Assembly (NCBI RefSeq): GCF_021538675.1 | Contig: NZ_JAJUKH010000001.1 | Coordinates: 806,001 to 870,000, forward strand | Length of the DNA: 64,000 nt | Source of the DNA: Paenarthrobacter sp. AR 02 | Lineage (GTDB): Bacteria; Actinomycetota; Actinomycetes; Actinomycetales; Micrococcaceae | Direction of reading: 5' to 3' | Shown here: positions 33,384 to 40,938 of the stretch, piece after piece | How positions within the stretch are numbered: the stretch's first letter is position 1 | Layout of the letters: each line of letters begins with the position of its first letter | Notes under the pieces: generated by a model | The model's database searches: none | What the model saw: the letters and a program-made list of their open reading frames with translations, nothing else | What the model was told of the DNA's origin: nothing | Program-made: the position numbers and the translations under genes

Positions 33384-34475
33384 TTACCAGCCACTCCTGG
33401 TGGGGGTGTGTCCCTTCCGGGCGTCGTCCGGCATGGCCATTTCGGCGCGCAATCCAAGGAGCCTGATGGGGCGGTCCGGTTCGATTTTTCCGGTGAGGTC
33501 CAAGGCCTGGGCCAGGACTTCGTCGCGGCTGAAGGTCTCGGGAATTTTCCTCGCGTAGGTCTTGGTGAAGAACGGCTTGTAACGGACTTTCAGCGTAAGG
33601 CCCACCACTGGCCGGTCCTCGGCCGCAACATCCTCAAGGACTCGGGCGGTCAGCTCCTTGACGGCGGCTTCCACTTGCTCCGGCTCGGTGAGGTCCTGCT
33701 GGAAGGTGGTCTCGCGGCCGTGGGCGCGGGCAACCCACGGGGTGTCGTCCACTTCGGTGGCACCTTCGCCGCGACCTAACTGCGCGTACCAAGGCCCCAT
33801 CTTGGGGCCAAATTCCGGGACCAGCCCCTGCGGGTCGGTTGCGGCGAGTTGGTTCACCGTGGTGATGCCGTGCTTCGCGAGGCGCTGTGAGATTTTGCTT
33901 CCGACGCCCCACAAATCCTTGGTGGGCTTGTCCCCCATGACCTCCAGCCAGTTTTCCTTGGTCAGCCTGAACATCCCTGCCGGCTTGCCGAAGTCTGTGG
34001 CATTCTTTGCGCGGACCAGGGTGTCCCCGATGCCGATACTGCAGTGAAGCCGGGTCTGTTCCAGGACGGCTTTTTGGATCTGCCGCGCGTAGGCTTCGGG
34101 ATCCTCCGTTGTGACGCCGACGAAAGCCTCGTCCCAGCCGAGCACCTGAACAGTTGCGCCCGGCTGTTCCCGGAGGGTCTCCATCACCACCTCTGAAGCC
34201 GCCAGATAGGCCTCCTGGTCCACTGGCAGGATGATGGCGTCGGGGACTTTCCGGGCCGCAATCCGCAGGGGCATCCCTGAGCCAACACCGAAGGCCCTTG
34301 CTTCGTAGGATGCCGTGGACACCACAGCCCGTTCCGTGGGATCTCCCCTGCCGCCCACAATGACCGGTTTGCCCGCAAGTTCGGGCCGCCGGAGTATCTC
34401 GACCGCTGCAATGAACTGGTCGAGATCTACGTGCAACACCCACGGAATTCCGCTCACGGGATCAGTCTGCCCCAT
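33384..34475 (-). CDS. dinB: Y-family DNA polymerase, DinB/Pol IV-like, atypical
   Basis: A 363-residue translesion polymerase. The palm carries D17 (HVDLDQF) and D115-E116 in LGWDEAFVGV; usual Pol IV has a Ser-x-Asp-Glu-Ala motif there, so the residues around the catalytic acids are changed. The steric-gate position is in DLDQFIAAVE. There is a complete little-finger domain (GRETTFQQDLTEPEQVEAAVKEL onward). The C-terminus ends ARKGHTPTRSGW without a QLxLF-type clamp-binding peptide, as in mycobacterial DinB2. Start ATG 34475; a GTG start near 34505 is possible. Predicted to act in mutagenic or damage-tolerant replication. Confidence 0.85.
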   Translation of the reverse strand: MGQTDPVSGIPWVLHVDLDQFIAAVEILRRPELAGKPVIVGGRGDPTERAVVSTASYEARAFGVGSGMPLRIAARKVPDAIILPVDQEAYLAASEVVMETLREQPGATVQVLGWDEAFVGVTTEDPEAYARQIQKAVLEQTRLHCSIGIGDTLVRAKNATDFGKPAGMFRLTKENWLEVMGDKPTKDLWGVGSKISQRLAKHGITTVNQLAATDPQGLVPEFGPKMGPWYAQLGRGEGATEVDDTPWVARAHGRETTFQQDLTEPEQVEAAVKELTARVLEDVAAEDRPVVGLTLKVRYKPFFTKTYARKIPETFSRDEVLAQALDLTGKIEPDRPIRLLGLRAEMAMPDDARKGHTPTRSGW

Positions 34476-34910
34476 GGCCCCGGGCCTTGGCTGTACCTCC
34501 ACCACCTGCTTTGGGATCGGTTGCCGGTGAAGTCAACCTTTTTCGGGCGCGTTTCCCGCTCTGGCGGGCGAATGTGGGTGGTAACGGGACGCGTCCTGAT
34601 CCCGCCCCTGCGCATAGATTGTCGCCTCAATCCACAGTGCACCGTGAATGAATCCCAGAGGTCCGTAAATAGGAGCACATGCCTCTAGAGTTGGGGGATC
34701 AGGAGAAAGTCCTGTGGGCCGTAACGAACAATGGACCCGACGGCAATCGAGTCCATGTTCAGCGCGGTGCGCTCATTTGGTGCGGCAAGAGGGCCATAGA
34801 ACCTCAAGCATCACCCTTTGAGTTTATGGCCCCACGCACTTGGGCGCAACGACAGTTGTGCCCTCGGAGCGTGCGGCCGTGCCCTGTTCCTTCGGGAGGA
34901 GGTGCCCACC
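34476..34910. other. Intergenic region with structured segments, no protein gene seen
   Basis: A 435-base stretch between dinB and the 36-residue ORF. It holds one copy of a 21-base repeat (34589-34609), a small hairpin CAGGA/TCCTG (34700-34714), and a stronger stem whose arms GGGCCATA (34791-34798) and TATGGCCC (34825-34832) enclose a second helix with TCAA/TTGA. It reads as a structured leader or non-coding RNA upstream of the small ORF. A 95-residue open frame at 34679-34966 was not accepted as a gene. Confidence 0.4.
34589..34609 (+). repeat. 21-base direct repeat, copy 1
   Basis: Identical over 21 bases to 35095-35115; both begin ACGCGTCC and end GCCCCT and are followed at slightly different distance by GCATA. 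The two copies flank the 36-residue ORF and its terminator. Function unknown; they could be shared promoter or regulatory elements. Confidence 0.7.
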
Positions 34911-35021
34911 ATGATTTCCAAACGCAAACGTGTGGAACCATGGGGCGCCTGGAACCTCGCGGTTAACATCATCCGACTAGTCGTTGATGTTGCCCGGTGG
35001 TTCTGGCACAACATCCCCTAA
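34911..35021 (+). CDS. 36-residue basic amphipathic small protein
   Basis: A short ORF encoding 36 residues (MISKRKRVEPWGAW to HNIP), with a basic N-terminus and a hydrophobic-aromatic segment (NIIRLVVDVARWFW). It has an excellent ribosome binding site (GGGAGGAGG, eight bases before the ATG) and is followed eight bases after its stop by a strong hairpin. It is too short for homology claims. The aromatic, basic pattern suggests a membrane-associated or leader peptide. It lies behind a structured leader and is not overlapped by any convincing larger gene. Confidence 0.6.
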   Translation: MISKRKRVEPWGAWNLAVNIIRLVVDVARWFWHNIP

Positions 35022-35029
35022 CCGGGAGC

Positions 35030-35059
35030 GGTGGCCGCCAGCAATGTCTGGCGGCCACC
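35030..35059 (+). terminator. Terminator after the 36-residue ORF
   Basis: A perfect 12-bp stem GGTGGCCGCCAG/CTGGCGGCCACC with a six-base loop, without a U-run. It follows the small ORF by eight bases. Confidence 0.65.
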
Positions 35060-35094
35060 GTCCCGGCAGCGTGCTGCTGCGCTCGGGCGGAACC

Positions 35095-35115
35095 ACGCGT
35101 CCTGATCCCGCCCCT
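35095..35115 (+). repeat. 21-base direct repeat, copy 2
   Basis: Identical to 34589-34609. This copy lies 16 bases before the LysE-type start at 35132, so it may contain the promoter elements of that gene. Confidence 0.7.
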
Positions 35116-35131
35116 TCCGGCATAAGCTGAG

Positions 35132-35758
35132 GTGGTGCAATTTTCTCTTTGGCTGGCCTTGGTTGGTGCCGGCACGCTGATCAGCTTCACTCCCGGCGCC
35201 GGGGCAATCTTCACCATGAGCAACTCGCTCAACTCCGGCTTCCGACGCTCCATCTGGGGCATCCTGGGCCAGCAGGTGGCATTGGTCATCCACATCCTGA
35301 TCGTTGCCCTCGGTGTTGGTGTCCTGGTTTCCAACTCGCCTGTCATCTTCAACGTGATCCGCTACGCGGGCGCGGCCTATCTGGTGTACCTCGGCATCCG
35401 GCAGTTCCTTCGGAAACCCGATCTGGACGAAGAGCAGGTCGAAGACATGAAGAACGAACCCGCCCTCTCCATGTTCCAGCGGGGCGTCTGGGTCAATCTG
35501 CTGAACCCAAAAGCAATCGTCTTTTTCCTGGCTTTCATGCCGCAGTTCATCCGCCCCGACCAGCCGCTGGTCCAGCAATACGTGGTGCTGACCGCTACCG
35601 TCCTGGCGATCGACATCATGGTGATGTGGTTCTTCTTCGCATTGGCAGCCCGCTCATTCCAGCGTTTCACCCACGACCAACGTGGCCAGATGATCCTCAA
35701 CCGCATTTTCGGTTGCTTGTTCGTGCTGGTGGGCATTCTGCTGGCAGTCATCCACTAG
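35132..35758 (+). CDS. LysE family transporter
   Basis: A 208-residue LysE/RhtB-type exporter with about six membrane helices; SFTPGAGAIFTMSNSL (18-33) is the family motif, here with TPGAG instead of the usual TPGPD/N, and GVWVNLLNPKAIVFFLAFMPQFI follows. It probably exports an amino acid or derivative. GTG 35132 or the next GTG 35135 is the start. The gene ends 35 bases before the next small gene. Confidence 0.88.
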   Translation: MVQFSLWLALVGAGTLISFTPGAGAIFTMSNSLNSGFRRSIWGILGQQVALVIHILIVALGVGVLVSNSPVIFNVIRYAGAAYLVYLGIRQFLRKPDLDEEQVEDMKNEPALSMFQRGVWVNLLNPKAIVFFLAFMPQFIRPDQPLVQQYVVLTATVLAIDIMVMWFFFALAARSFQRFTHDQRGQMILNRIFGCLFVLVGILLAVIH

Positions 35759-35793
35759 CCCCCGCAGCCAGGGCGAATGCTACGGTCGGAGGC

Positions 35794-36147
35794 ATGGAGT
35801 GGAACTGGATCGAGCACCGACGCGCGGATGACGGCGAGCATGTTGGATGGATGAAACCCGTGGCCGATGGGTTCGTCGCCATTGATTTGCTTGGCCGTCC
35901 GCGGACCGAGGTTGTGGACTGGTTGAGCGCGGAGGAAGTCCTCGATGACCTTGGCTTGCGCTACCTGGCCGATCCCCACGAATTGAGGCTCGACGACGGC
36001 AACTGGCTGCGCGTGCGGATTGCGGAAGTCACGCCCTCCTCGGTCCGGGTGAAGAAGGACGACTGGGGCGACATGACCGCTCCCCAAATCTATTTCACGG
36101 TCTCGCTTCCTGTGACGGAGGAACAGCTTCGCCCACTGTTGCGATGA
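35794..36147 (+). CDS. Conserved hypothetical protein, 117 residues
   Basis: A soluble acidic protein (opening MEWNWIEHRR, then VGWMKPVADGFVAIDLLG, ending TEEQLRPLLR). It has an SH3-like beta pattern with no named family known to me. ATG 35794 is preceded by GGAGG, a strong ribosome site. It is codirectional with and 35 bases after the LysE gene, so cotranscription is possible. It ends 12 bases before the convergent LacI gene. Confidence 0.7.
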   Translation: MEWNWIEHRRADDGEHVGWMKPVADGFVAIDLLGRPRTEVVDWLSAEEVLDDLGLRYLADPHELRLDDGNWLRVRIAEVTPSSVRVKKDDWGDMTAPQIYFTVSLPVTEEQLRPLLR

Positions 36148-36159
36148 TTTCCGGGCTTC

Positions 36160-37188
36160 CTACGAAGTAGAACCCCGCACTACCAACGAACTCTCCAAGG
36201 TTACATGCGGTTCCGACAACTCGAGGCCCTCCATGAGCCCGCGCAGTTGCTCCCCCGCTTTGCGTCCCAGGGGGGTCGCTGGCAGGTGGACGCTGGTAAG
36301 GCTGGGGTTGCTGGTGGCCGAATAGGGCAGGTCATCGAAGCCGGCCACCGCCAGCTCATCGGGGATGCGGACCCCCTCCACGCGCGCCTCCTGCAGCAGT
36401 CCATAAGCATGCGTATCGGTACCGCAGACGACGGCGGTCACCCCCTCGCGCTGCCAGCCCGGCCAGGCGTCGGCGAAAGCGGCAGCGGCAGCACCGACGT
36501 CGATCGCTGTTCTGATGATGTGCTCCTGTGAGACGGACAGGCCCAACGAAGCGGCTTCCTCCAGGAAAGCGTCCCGGCGCAACTTGAACGTTTCCGTTCC
36601 AGTAATGCCGTCCACATACGCCGCCCTCGTGTGCCCGGAGGCGGCCAAGTGCCGGGCAAGTTCGCGGGCACCCTGGGCAACGTCGAGGTTGACGGATGGT
36701 GCGAAACTTTCAAGTCCGGGCGCATCCAGGAGCACCAGGGGTCCGGCCGCGGAGAGATCTTCCAGGAATTCGGCACTGGGAGCGCCCACCAGCAGGCCAG
36801 CGGGGCGGAGGGCCAGCAATTTGCGCACGTCGGAGGCTTGTGGCGATTCCCCGGAGTCTGCCACTGACAGCAGCAACTGGTATTCGGCGCCCAGCGATTC
36901 CCGCACGCCTGCGATCACGTTGGCGAAGAACGGGTTGGACACGTCCGGGGTCACCAGAATGACAATGGAGCTCACGCCGCGGGCCAGCGAACTGCCGATG
37001 CTGTCCACCACGTAACCAAGCTCGGAAATGGCGGTACGAACGCGGGAGATGTTGTCGTCGGAGACGCGTCCCTGCGTCTTGCCGTTGGCCACCAGCGATA
37101 CGGTCGCCGTGGAAACACCCGCCCGGGCGGCCACCATCGCGGCGGTCACTCGTGGCGCGCGGGCATGGCGCCGTTCCAGGGATTCCAT
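36160..37188 (-). CDS. LacI family transcriptional regulator
   Basis: A 342-residue repressor. The N-terminal helix-turn-helix with hinge (RVTAAMVAARAGVSTATVSLVANGKTQGRVSDDNISRVRTAISELGY, about 13-60) and periplasmic-binding-like core (NPFFANVIAGVRESLG, then LLVGAPS) are classic LacI. It is divergent from the nucleoside hydrolase operon; two inverted operators (37235-37248, 37267-37280) lie between them. It probably senses a nucleoside or ribose and represses the operon. Confidence 0.93.
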   Translation of the reverse strand: MESLERRHARAPRVTAAMVAARAGVSTATVSLVANGKTQGRVSDDNISRVRTAISELGYVVDSIGSSLARGVSSIVILVTPDVSNPFFANVIAGVRESLGAEYQLLLSVADSGESPQASDVRKLLALRPAGLLVGAPSAEFLEDLSAAGPLVLLDAPGLESFAPSVNLDVAQGARELARHLAASGHTRAAYVDGITGTETFKLRRDAFLEEAASLGLSVSQEHIIRTAIDVGAAAAAFADAWPGWQREGVTAVVCGTDTHAYGLLQEARVEGVRIPDELAVAGFDDLPYSATSNPSLTSVHLPATPLGRKAGEQLRGLMEGLELSEPHVTLESSLVVRGSTS

Positions 37189-37234
37189 GCATCGATCGTA
37201 GCGCTGTTATGCCGCCCTGACCTGCGAGAAGGCA

Positions 37235-37248
37235 TCAAGCGCTTAACG
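37235..37248. promoter_or_regulatory. LacI-type operator, copy 1
   Basis: TCAAGCGCTTAACG, with the central palindrome AAGCGCTT typical of LacI/GalR sites (central CG). Copy 2 at 37267-37280 is the inverted form with one mismatch. They are 32 bases apart and lie between the regulator and the operon. Confidence 0.68.
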
Positions 37249-37266
37249 CAGTGACCACGGCAATCA

Positions 37267-37280
37267 CGTTAAGCGTTTGA
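37267..37280. promoter_or_regulatory. LacI-type operator, copy 2
   Basis: CGTTAAGCGTTTGA, which is the reverse complement of copy 1 except for one base. It lies upstream of the nucleoside hydrolase start at 37375. Confidence 0.65.
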
Positions 37281-37374
37281 CGCGACACCCTTCGCAGTGC
37301 CAGAATCACCCCTGAATGCTTATCGCCCTGCCCCGGGCAAGTACCTGGCAGGCCCCAATGACGTGGAGAGAAAC

Positions 37375-38400
37375 GTGGATCCCAACACCCGCAAGAAGAT
37401 CATTCTTGACTGCGACCCTGGCCATGACGACGCTGTGGCAATGCTGCTGGCTCATGGCAACCCGGACATCGAACTGCTCGCAGTAACAACGGTGGTGGGC
37501 AACCAGACCCTCGAGAAGGTCACCCGCAACGCCCTTTCAGTGGCCACCATCGCGGGCATCACCGGCGTTCCCTTCGCTGCCGGCTGCGACCGTCCCTTGG
37601 TCCGCACCATCGAAACCGCCCCCAGCATCCACGGCGATTCCGGCATGGATGGTCCGGAGCAGCCCGAGTCCACCATCGAGCTGGACCCGCGCCACGCCGT
37701 CGACCTCATCATTGAAACGGTCATGGCACATGAGCCGGGCACGGTCACCCTGGTTCCCACAGCGGGCCTGACAAACATCGCCATGGCAGCCCGCAAGGAA
37801 CCGCGCATCGTTGAACGCGTCAAGGAAGTCGTCCTCATGGGCGGCGGCTACCACGTGGGCAACTGGAGCGCCGTGGCGGAGTTCAACATCATCATCGACC
37901 CCGAGGCCGCACACATCGTGTTCAACGAAAAGTGGCCCGTAGTGATGGTGGGCCTGGACCTCACGCACCAGGCTCTGGCAACGGACGAGGTGGTGGAGCG
38001 CATCGCAAAGATCGGCACCAAGCCCGCCAAGTTCGTCATGGAGCTGATGGACTTCTTCCAGAAGACCTACAAGGATGCCCAGGGCTTCGACTTCCCGCCC
38101 GTCCACGACCCCTGCGCCGTGGCCTACGTGATCGATCCCTCCGTCATGACCACCCGCAAGGTCCCCGTGGACATCGAACTCCAAGGCAAGCTCACGCTCG
38201 GCATGACTGTAGCCGATTTCCGCGCCCCGGCGCCGGAGGACTGCCACACCTCGGTGGCCGTGGACCTGGACCACAAGAAGTTCTGGGATCTTGTCACCGA
38301 CGCGATCGTCAGGATTGGCGAGCCAACGCTCGACGGCGGCGCTGACGCCACCACTGTTGACGCTACGGCCCAGGCCGTTCTGGCAGGAGAGGCAAAGTAA
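37375..38400 (+). CDS. Ribonucleoside hydrolase (inosine-uridine preferring type)
   Basis: A 341-residue nucleoside hydrolase. The calcium-binding signature DCDPGHDD (12-19) is complete, and the family segments VLMGGGYHVGNWSAVAEFNIIIDPEAA and VHDPCAVAYV (with the second calcium ligand Asp and active-site His) are present. It cleaves ribonucleosides to base and ribose. GTG 37375 is the start, with GGAGA just upstream; the longer ATG frame from 37297 runs through the promoter region. It is the first gene of a LacI-regulated operon with an MFS transporter and a ribokinase. Confidence 0.93.
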   Translation: MDPNTRKKIILDCDPGHDDAVAMLLAHGNPDIELLAVTTVVGNQTLEKVTRNALSVATIAGITGVPFAAGCDRPLVRTIETAPSIHGDSGMDGPEQPESTIELDPRHAVDLIIETVMAHEPGTVTLVPTAGLTNIAMAARKEPRIVERVKEVVLMGGGYHVGNWSAVAEFNIIIDPEAAHIVFNEKWPVVMVGLDLTHQALATDEVVERIAKIGTKPAKFVMELMDFFQKTYKDAQGFDFPPVHDPCAVAYVIDPSVMTTRKVPVDIELQGKLTLGMTVADFRAPAPEDCHTSVAVDLDHKKFWDLVTDAIVRIGEPTLDGGADATTVDATAQAVLAGEAK

Positions 38401-39842
38401 TGTCCACCCTCGCCGAGACCAAGTCCACCCGCGGCAACGTCACCGCGCTCATGGTGGCCCTGCTGGCCGCCTGCGTTGCCTTCCAACTCAACGCCTCCAT
38501 GCTCAGCCCCGCCCTGGTCACCATGGGCAACGAGCTCCAGACCGACCAAGCAACCATCGGGCTTTCCCAGACCTGGTTCTTCACCGCCGCAGCACTGTTC
38601 TCGCTCTTCCTCCCCCGGCTCAGCGACATCGTGGGACGCAAGAAGATCCTGGTGGGCATGATGCTCCTCATGGCTGTGGGCTCCGTCATCGCCGCCCTGG
38701 CCCCCGATGTCACGTGGCTGTTCGTGGGCCGCATCATCCAAGGTGTCAGCGGTCCCACGGTTCCGCTGTGCCTGATCATGCTCCGCTCTGCGGTCAGCAA
38801 CCCGCGCAAATACGGCACCCTCATGGGCCTCATCACGGCGGTCAACGGCGGCGTGGCCGGTGTTGACTCCTTTGTTGGTGGCTACTTCGCTGAGAACTTC
38901 GGCTTCCGGAGCATCTTCTGGCTCATGGTGGCGCTGGCCGTCGTGGCGACCGCCCTGGTCGCAGTCCTGGCCGCTGAAAGCAAGCCTGCTGCGGGCACCA
39001 CCATGGACTGGCTGGGCGTCTTCTTCATCGTGATCGCCGTGGGCGCACTGCTGACGGCCCTGAACGAAGGCTCCAAACTGGCCACGGATTTCGACTCCGG
39101 CACCCTGACCCTCGCGATCGTCCTCACGGTGATTGCCGCCGTCGCGTTCTACGCGTTCTGGACCGTTGAGAAACGCGCCAAGCAGCCCATGGTGGAAACC
39201 GTGCACCTGCGCCAGCGTTCCACCTGGGCTCCGCTGCTGACCACCACGCTGACCATGACCGGCATCTTCGCGGTCATCAACGGCATCGTTCCCGCCTACG
39301 TTCAGGCAGCAGAGCCCGGTTTCGGCGTTGGCCCCACCGAGATGTCCTTGATGATCCTTACGCCGTACGCCCTCCTGGGGTGGGTCTTCGGTCCCGTCAG
39401 TGGCCGCCTGGCCCCTGTGCTGGGATACACCAAGGTCCTGCGCATCGGCATGATCGGCAGCATCGTAGCCCTGGCCATCATCGCGTTCTTCGGCCTCAGC
39501 AGCCTGCCCATGATGATCGTCGGAACCGCCTTGCTGGGCATCATGTACGCCGGTACGGTCAACATCATGCTCAATGGCCTTGGCGTTGTGCTCTCTCCCA
39601 AGGGAAACCCCGGATTCCTTCCCGGCATGAACGCGGGCGCCTTCAACCTCGGCGCCGGGTTGAGCTTCCTTGTACTCCCCGCCGTCCTGGTGGCTACAGC
39701 CTCGTTGGGCGATGCCAAGGCGTCCTACCTGACTGTCGTTGTGGTGGGACTCGCCATTACCCTTGCGGCCTTCGCAGCGTCCCTGCTGATCCCCAAGCCG
39801 GTTGAAGCCGAGGTCTCGGCAGAGGATGAGGTCACCGCATGA
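38400..39842 (+). CDS. MFS transporter, 14-helix drug:H+ antiporter-like
   Basis: A 480-residue major facilitator with about 14 helices. The loop 2-3 signature RLSDIVGRKKILVG (about 75-88) and motif C-like SGPTVPLC are visible. It overlaps the nucleoside hydrolase stop by one base (TAATG) and the ribokinase by four (ATGA), so it is cotranslated. In this context it is a good candidate for nucleoside or nucleobase uptake (or base export), despite resembling DHA2 drug transporters by fold. Confidence 0.9.
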   Translation: MSTLAETKSTRGNVTALMVALLAACVAFQLNASMLSPALVTMGNELQTDQATIGLSQTWFFTAAALFSLFLPRLSDIVGRKKILVGMMLLMAVGSVIAALAPDVTWLFVGRIIQGVSGPTVPLCLIMLRSAVSNPRKYGTLMGLITAVNGGVAGVDSFVGGYFAENFGFRSIFWLMVALAVVATALVAVLAAESKPAAGTTMDWLGVFFIVIAVGALLTALNEGSKLATDFDSGTLTLAIVLTVIAAVAFYAFWTVEKRAKQPMVETVHLRQRSTWAPLLTTTLTMTGIFAVINGIVPAYVQAAEPGFGVGPTEMSLMILTPYALLGWVFGPVSGRLAPVLGYTKVLRIGMIGSIVALAIIAFFGLSSLPMMIVGTALLGIMYAGTVNIMLNGLGVVLSPKGNPGFLPGMNAGAFNLGAGLSFLVLPAVLVATASLGDAKASYLTVVVVGLAITLAAFAASLLIPKPVEAEVSAEDEVTA

Positions 39843-40813
39843 GCACCTCAGCCAACGCACCCAAGGCGGGAATCGTCGTCGTCGGCTCCCTCAATGCGGA
39901 CCTGACCATCTACACGGACCGGCTCCCCAATCCCGGCGAGACCGTTCACGGTAACGGATTCGCAGTCAATCCCGGCGGCAAAAGCGCCAACCAAGCGGTG
40001 GCTGCGAGCAAGCTCGGCGGCGACGTCAGCCTGATCGGCGCGGTAGGTGAGGACTCCAACGGCACCATGCTCCTGGATTCAACGGCCAGCGCCGGGGTGG
40101 ACGTGTCCCGCGTCCGTCGGTCCGGGACAGCCACCGGCGTGGCCGTGATTTCGGTGGACAGCAGCGGCGAAAACAGCATCATCATCTCGGCTGGCGCCAA
40201 CGGCACCCTGGCCCCTGCCGACGTCGAACCCGCTGCTTTCAGCAACGCCGCCGTCGTCTGCCTCTGCCTGGAGGTCGGCACGGACACCGTTGTCGCGGCG
40301 GCCCAAGCAGGGCACGACGCCGGCGCAACGGTTCTTCTGAACCTCTCGCCTTACGCTGAGGTGCCGGAGGAATTGGTGCGGTTGAGCGACGTCCTGCTGG
40401 TGAACGCCCACGAGGCCGCGCTGTTCTTGGGCAACGAGGCAGGCATCCCTTCCGCCAACGCGGACGCGGGCGCCTGGGAACCCGTCCGGACCCGGTTTGC
40501 GGACCGCGGGATGCAGCGCGTTCTGGTGACGCTCGGCGCCCAAGGGTCTGTGGTGCTGGACTCGTTGGCTCGCGGCGAGGATCGGATCACCCGGGTTGAG
40601 CCCACCCGCGTCACGGCCGTGGATACTACCGGTGCCGGCGACGCCTTTACAGGTGCTGTCGCTGCGCGCCTGGCAGCTGGAGATTCCCTGGCTCATGCCG
40701 CGGCGTTCGCTTCAGTGGCAGCCGCGCTTGCTGCCACGAAGAAGGGCACGCAGGCCGCGTACCCGAGTGCCGCGGAGGTTGAGGAACTGCGACAGCAGGC
40801 AGGCCTGGGCTGA
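39839..40813 (+). CDS. rbsK: Ribokinase
   Basis: A 324-residue PfkB-family sugar kinase: VVGSLNADLTIYTDRLPNPGET opening, NPGGKSANQAVAASKLG (44-60), and DTTGAGDAF (262-270) with the catalytic base D268. This is the ribokinase subgroup that phosphorylates ribose at O5. It is coupled to the MFS gene by a four-base overlap. With the nucleoside hydrolase it converts nucleoside-derived ribose to ribose-5-phosphate for central metabolism. A terminator hairpin follows. Confidence 0.93.
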   Translation: MSTSANAPKAGIVVVGSLNADLTIYTDRLPNPGETVHGNGFAVNPGGKSANQAVAASKLGGDVSLIGAVGEDSNGTMLLDSTASAGVDVSRVRRSGTATGVAVISVDSSGENSIIISAGANGTLAPADVEPAAFSNAAVVCLCLEVGTDTVVAAAQAGHDAGATVLLNLSPYAEVPEELVRLSDVLLVNAHEAALFLGNEAGIPSANADAGAWEPVRTRFADRGMQRVLVTLGAQGSVVLDSLARGEDRITRVEPTRVTAVDTTGAGDAFTGAVAARLAAGDSLAHAAAFASVAAALAATKKGTQAAYPSAAEVEELRQQAGLG

Positions 40814-40822
40814 GTGACCTGA

Positions 40823-40866
40823 CCAGCGGGCCGCCGACCGGCGGCCGATGGCCGGTGGCCCGCTGG
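40823..40866 (+). terminator. Terminator after rbsK
   Basis: Arms CCAGCGGGCC and GGCCCGCTGG, extended with two mismatches to about 15 of 17 pairs, just after the ribokinase stop. It closes the nucleoside operon. Confidence 0.72.
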
Positions 40867-40938
40867 TGACGATTTCGGACCGCAATAGTAGGGTGCGGGG
40901 TACGCCGGCCGTGCAGACTTGAAACCGAAGGGGGGACC

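Noticed and set aside
34561..34640. tRNA gene near the 21-base repeat
   Set aside because: No T-loop consensus or cloverleaf pairing could be drawn.
34679..34966. 95-residue open frame upstream of the small ORF
   Set aside because: No domain, unusual composition, and it runs through the structured leader and the ribosome site of the 36-residue ORF.
36160..36410. Second small gene inside the LacI C-terminus
   Set aside because: Only shadow frames; the LacI frame is continuous and complete.
38124..39860. 578-codon minus-strand frame inside the MFS gene
   Set aside because: Composition (His/Gly/Gln/Asp-rich) is typical of antisense of a membrane protein gene in high-GC DNA.
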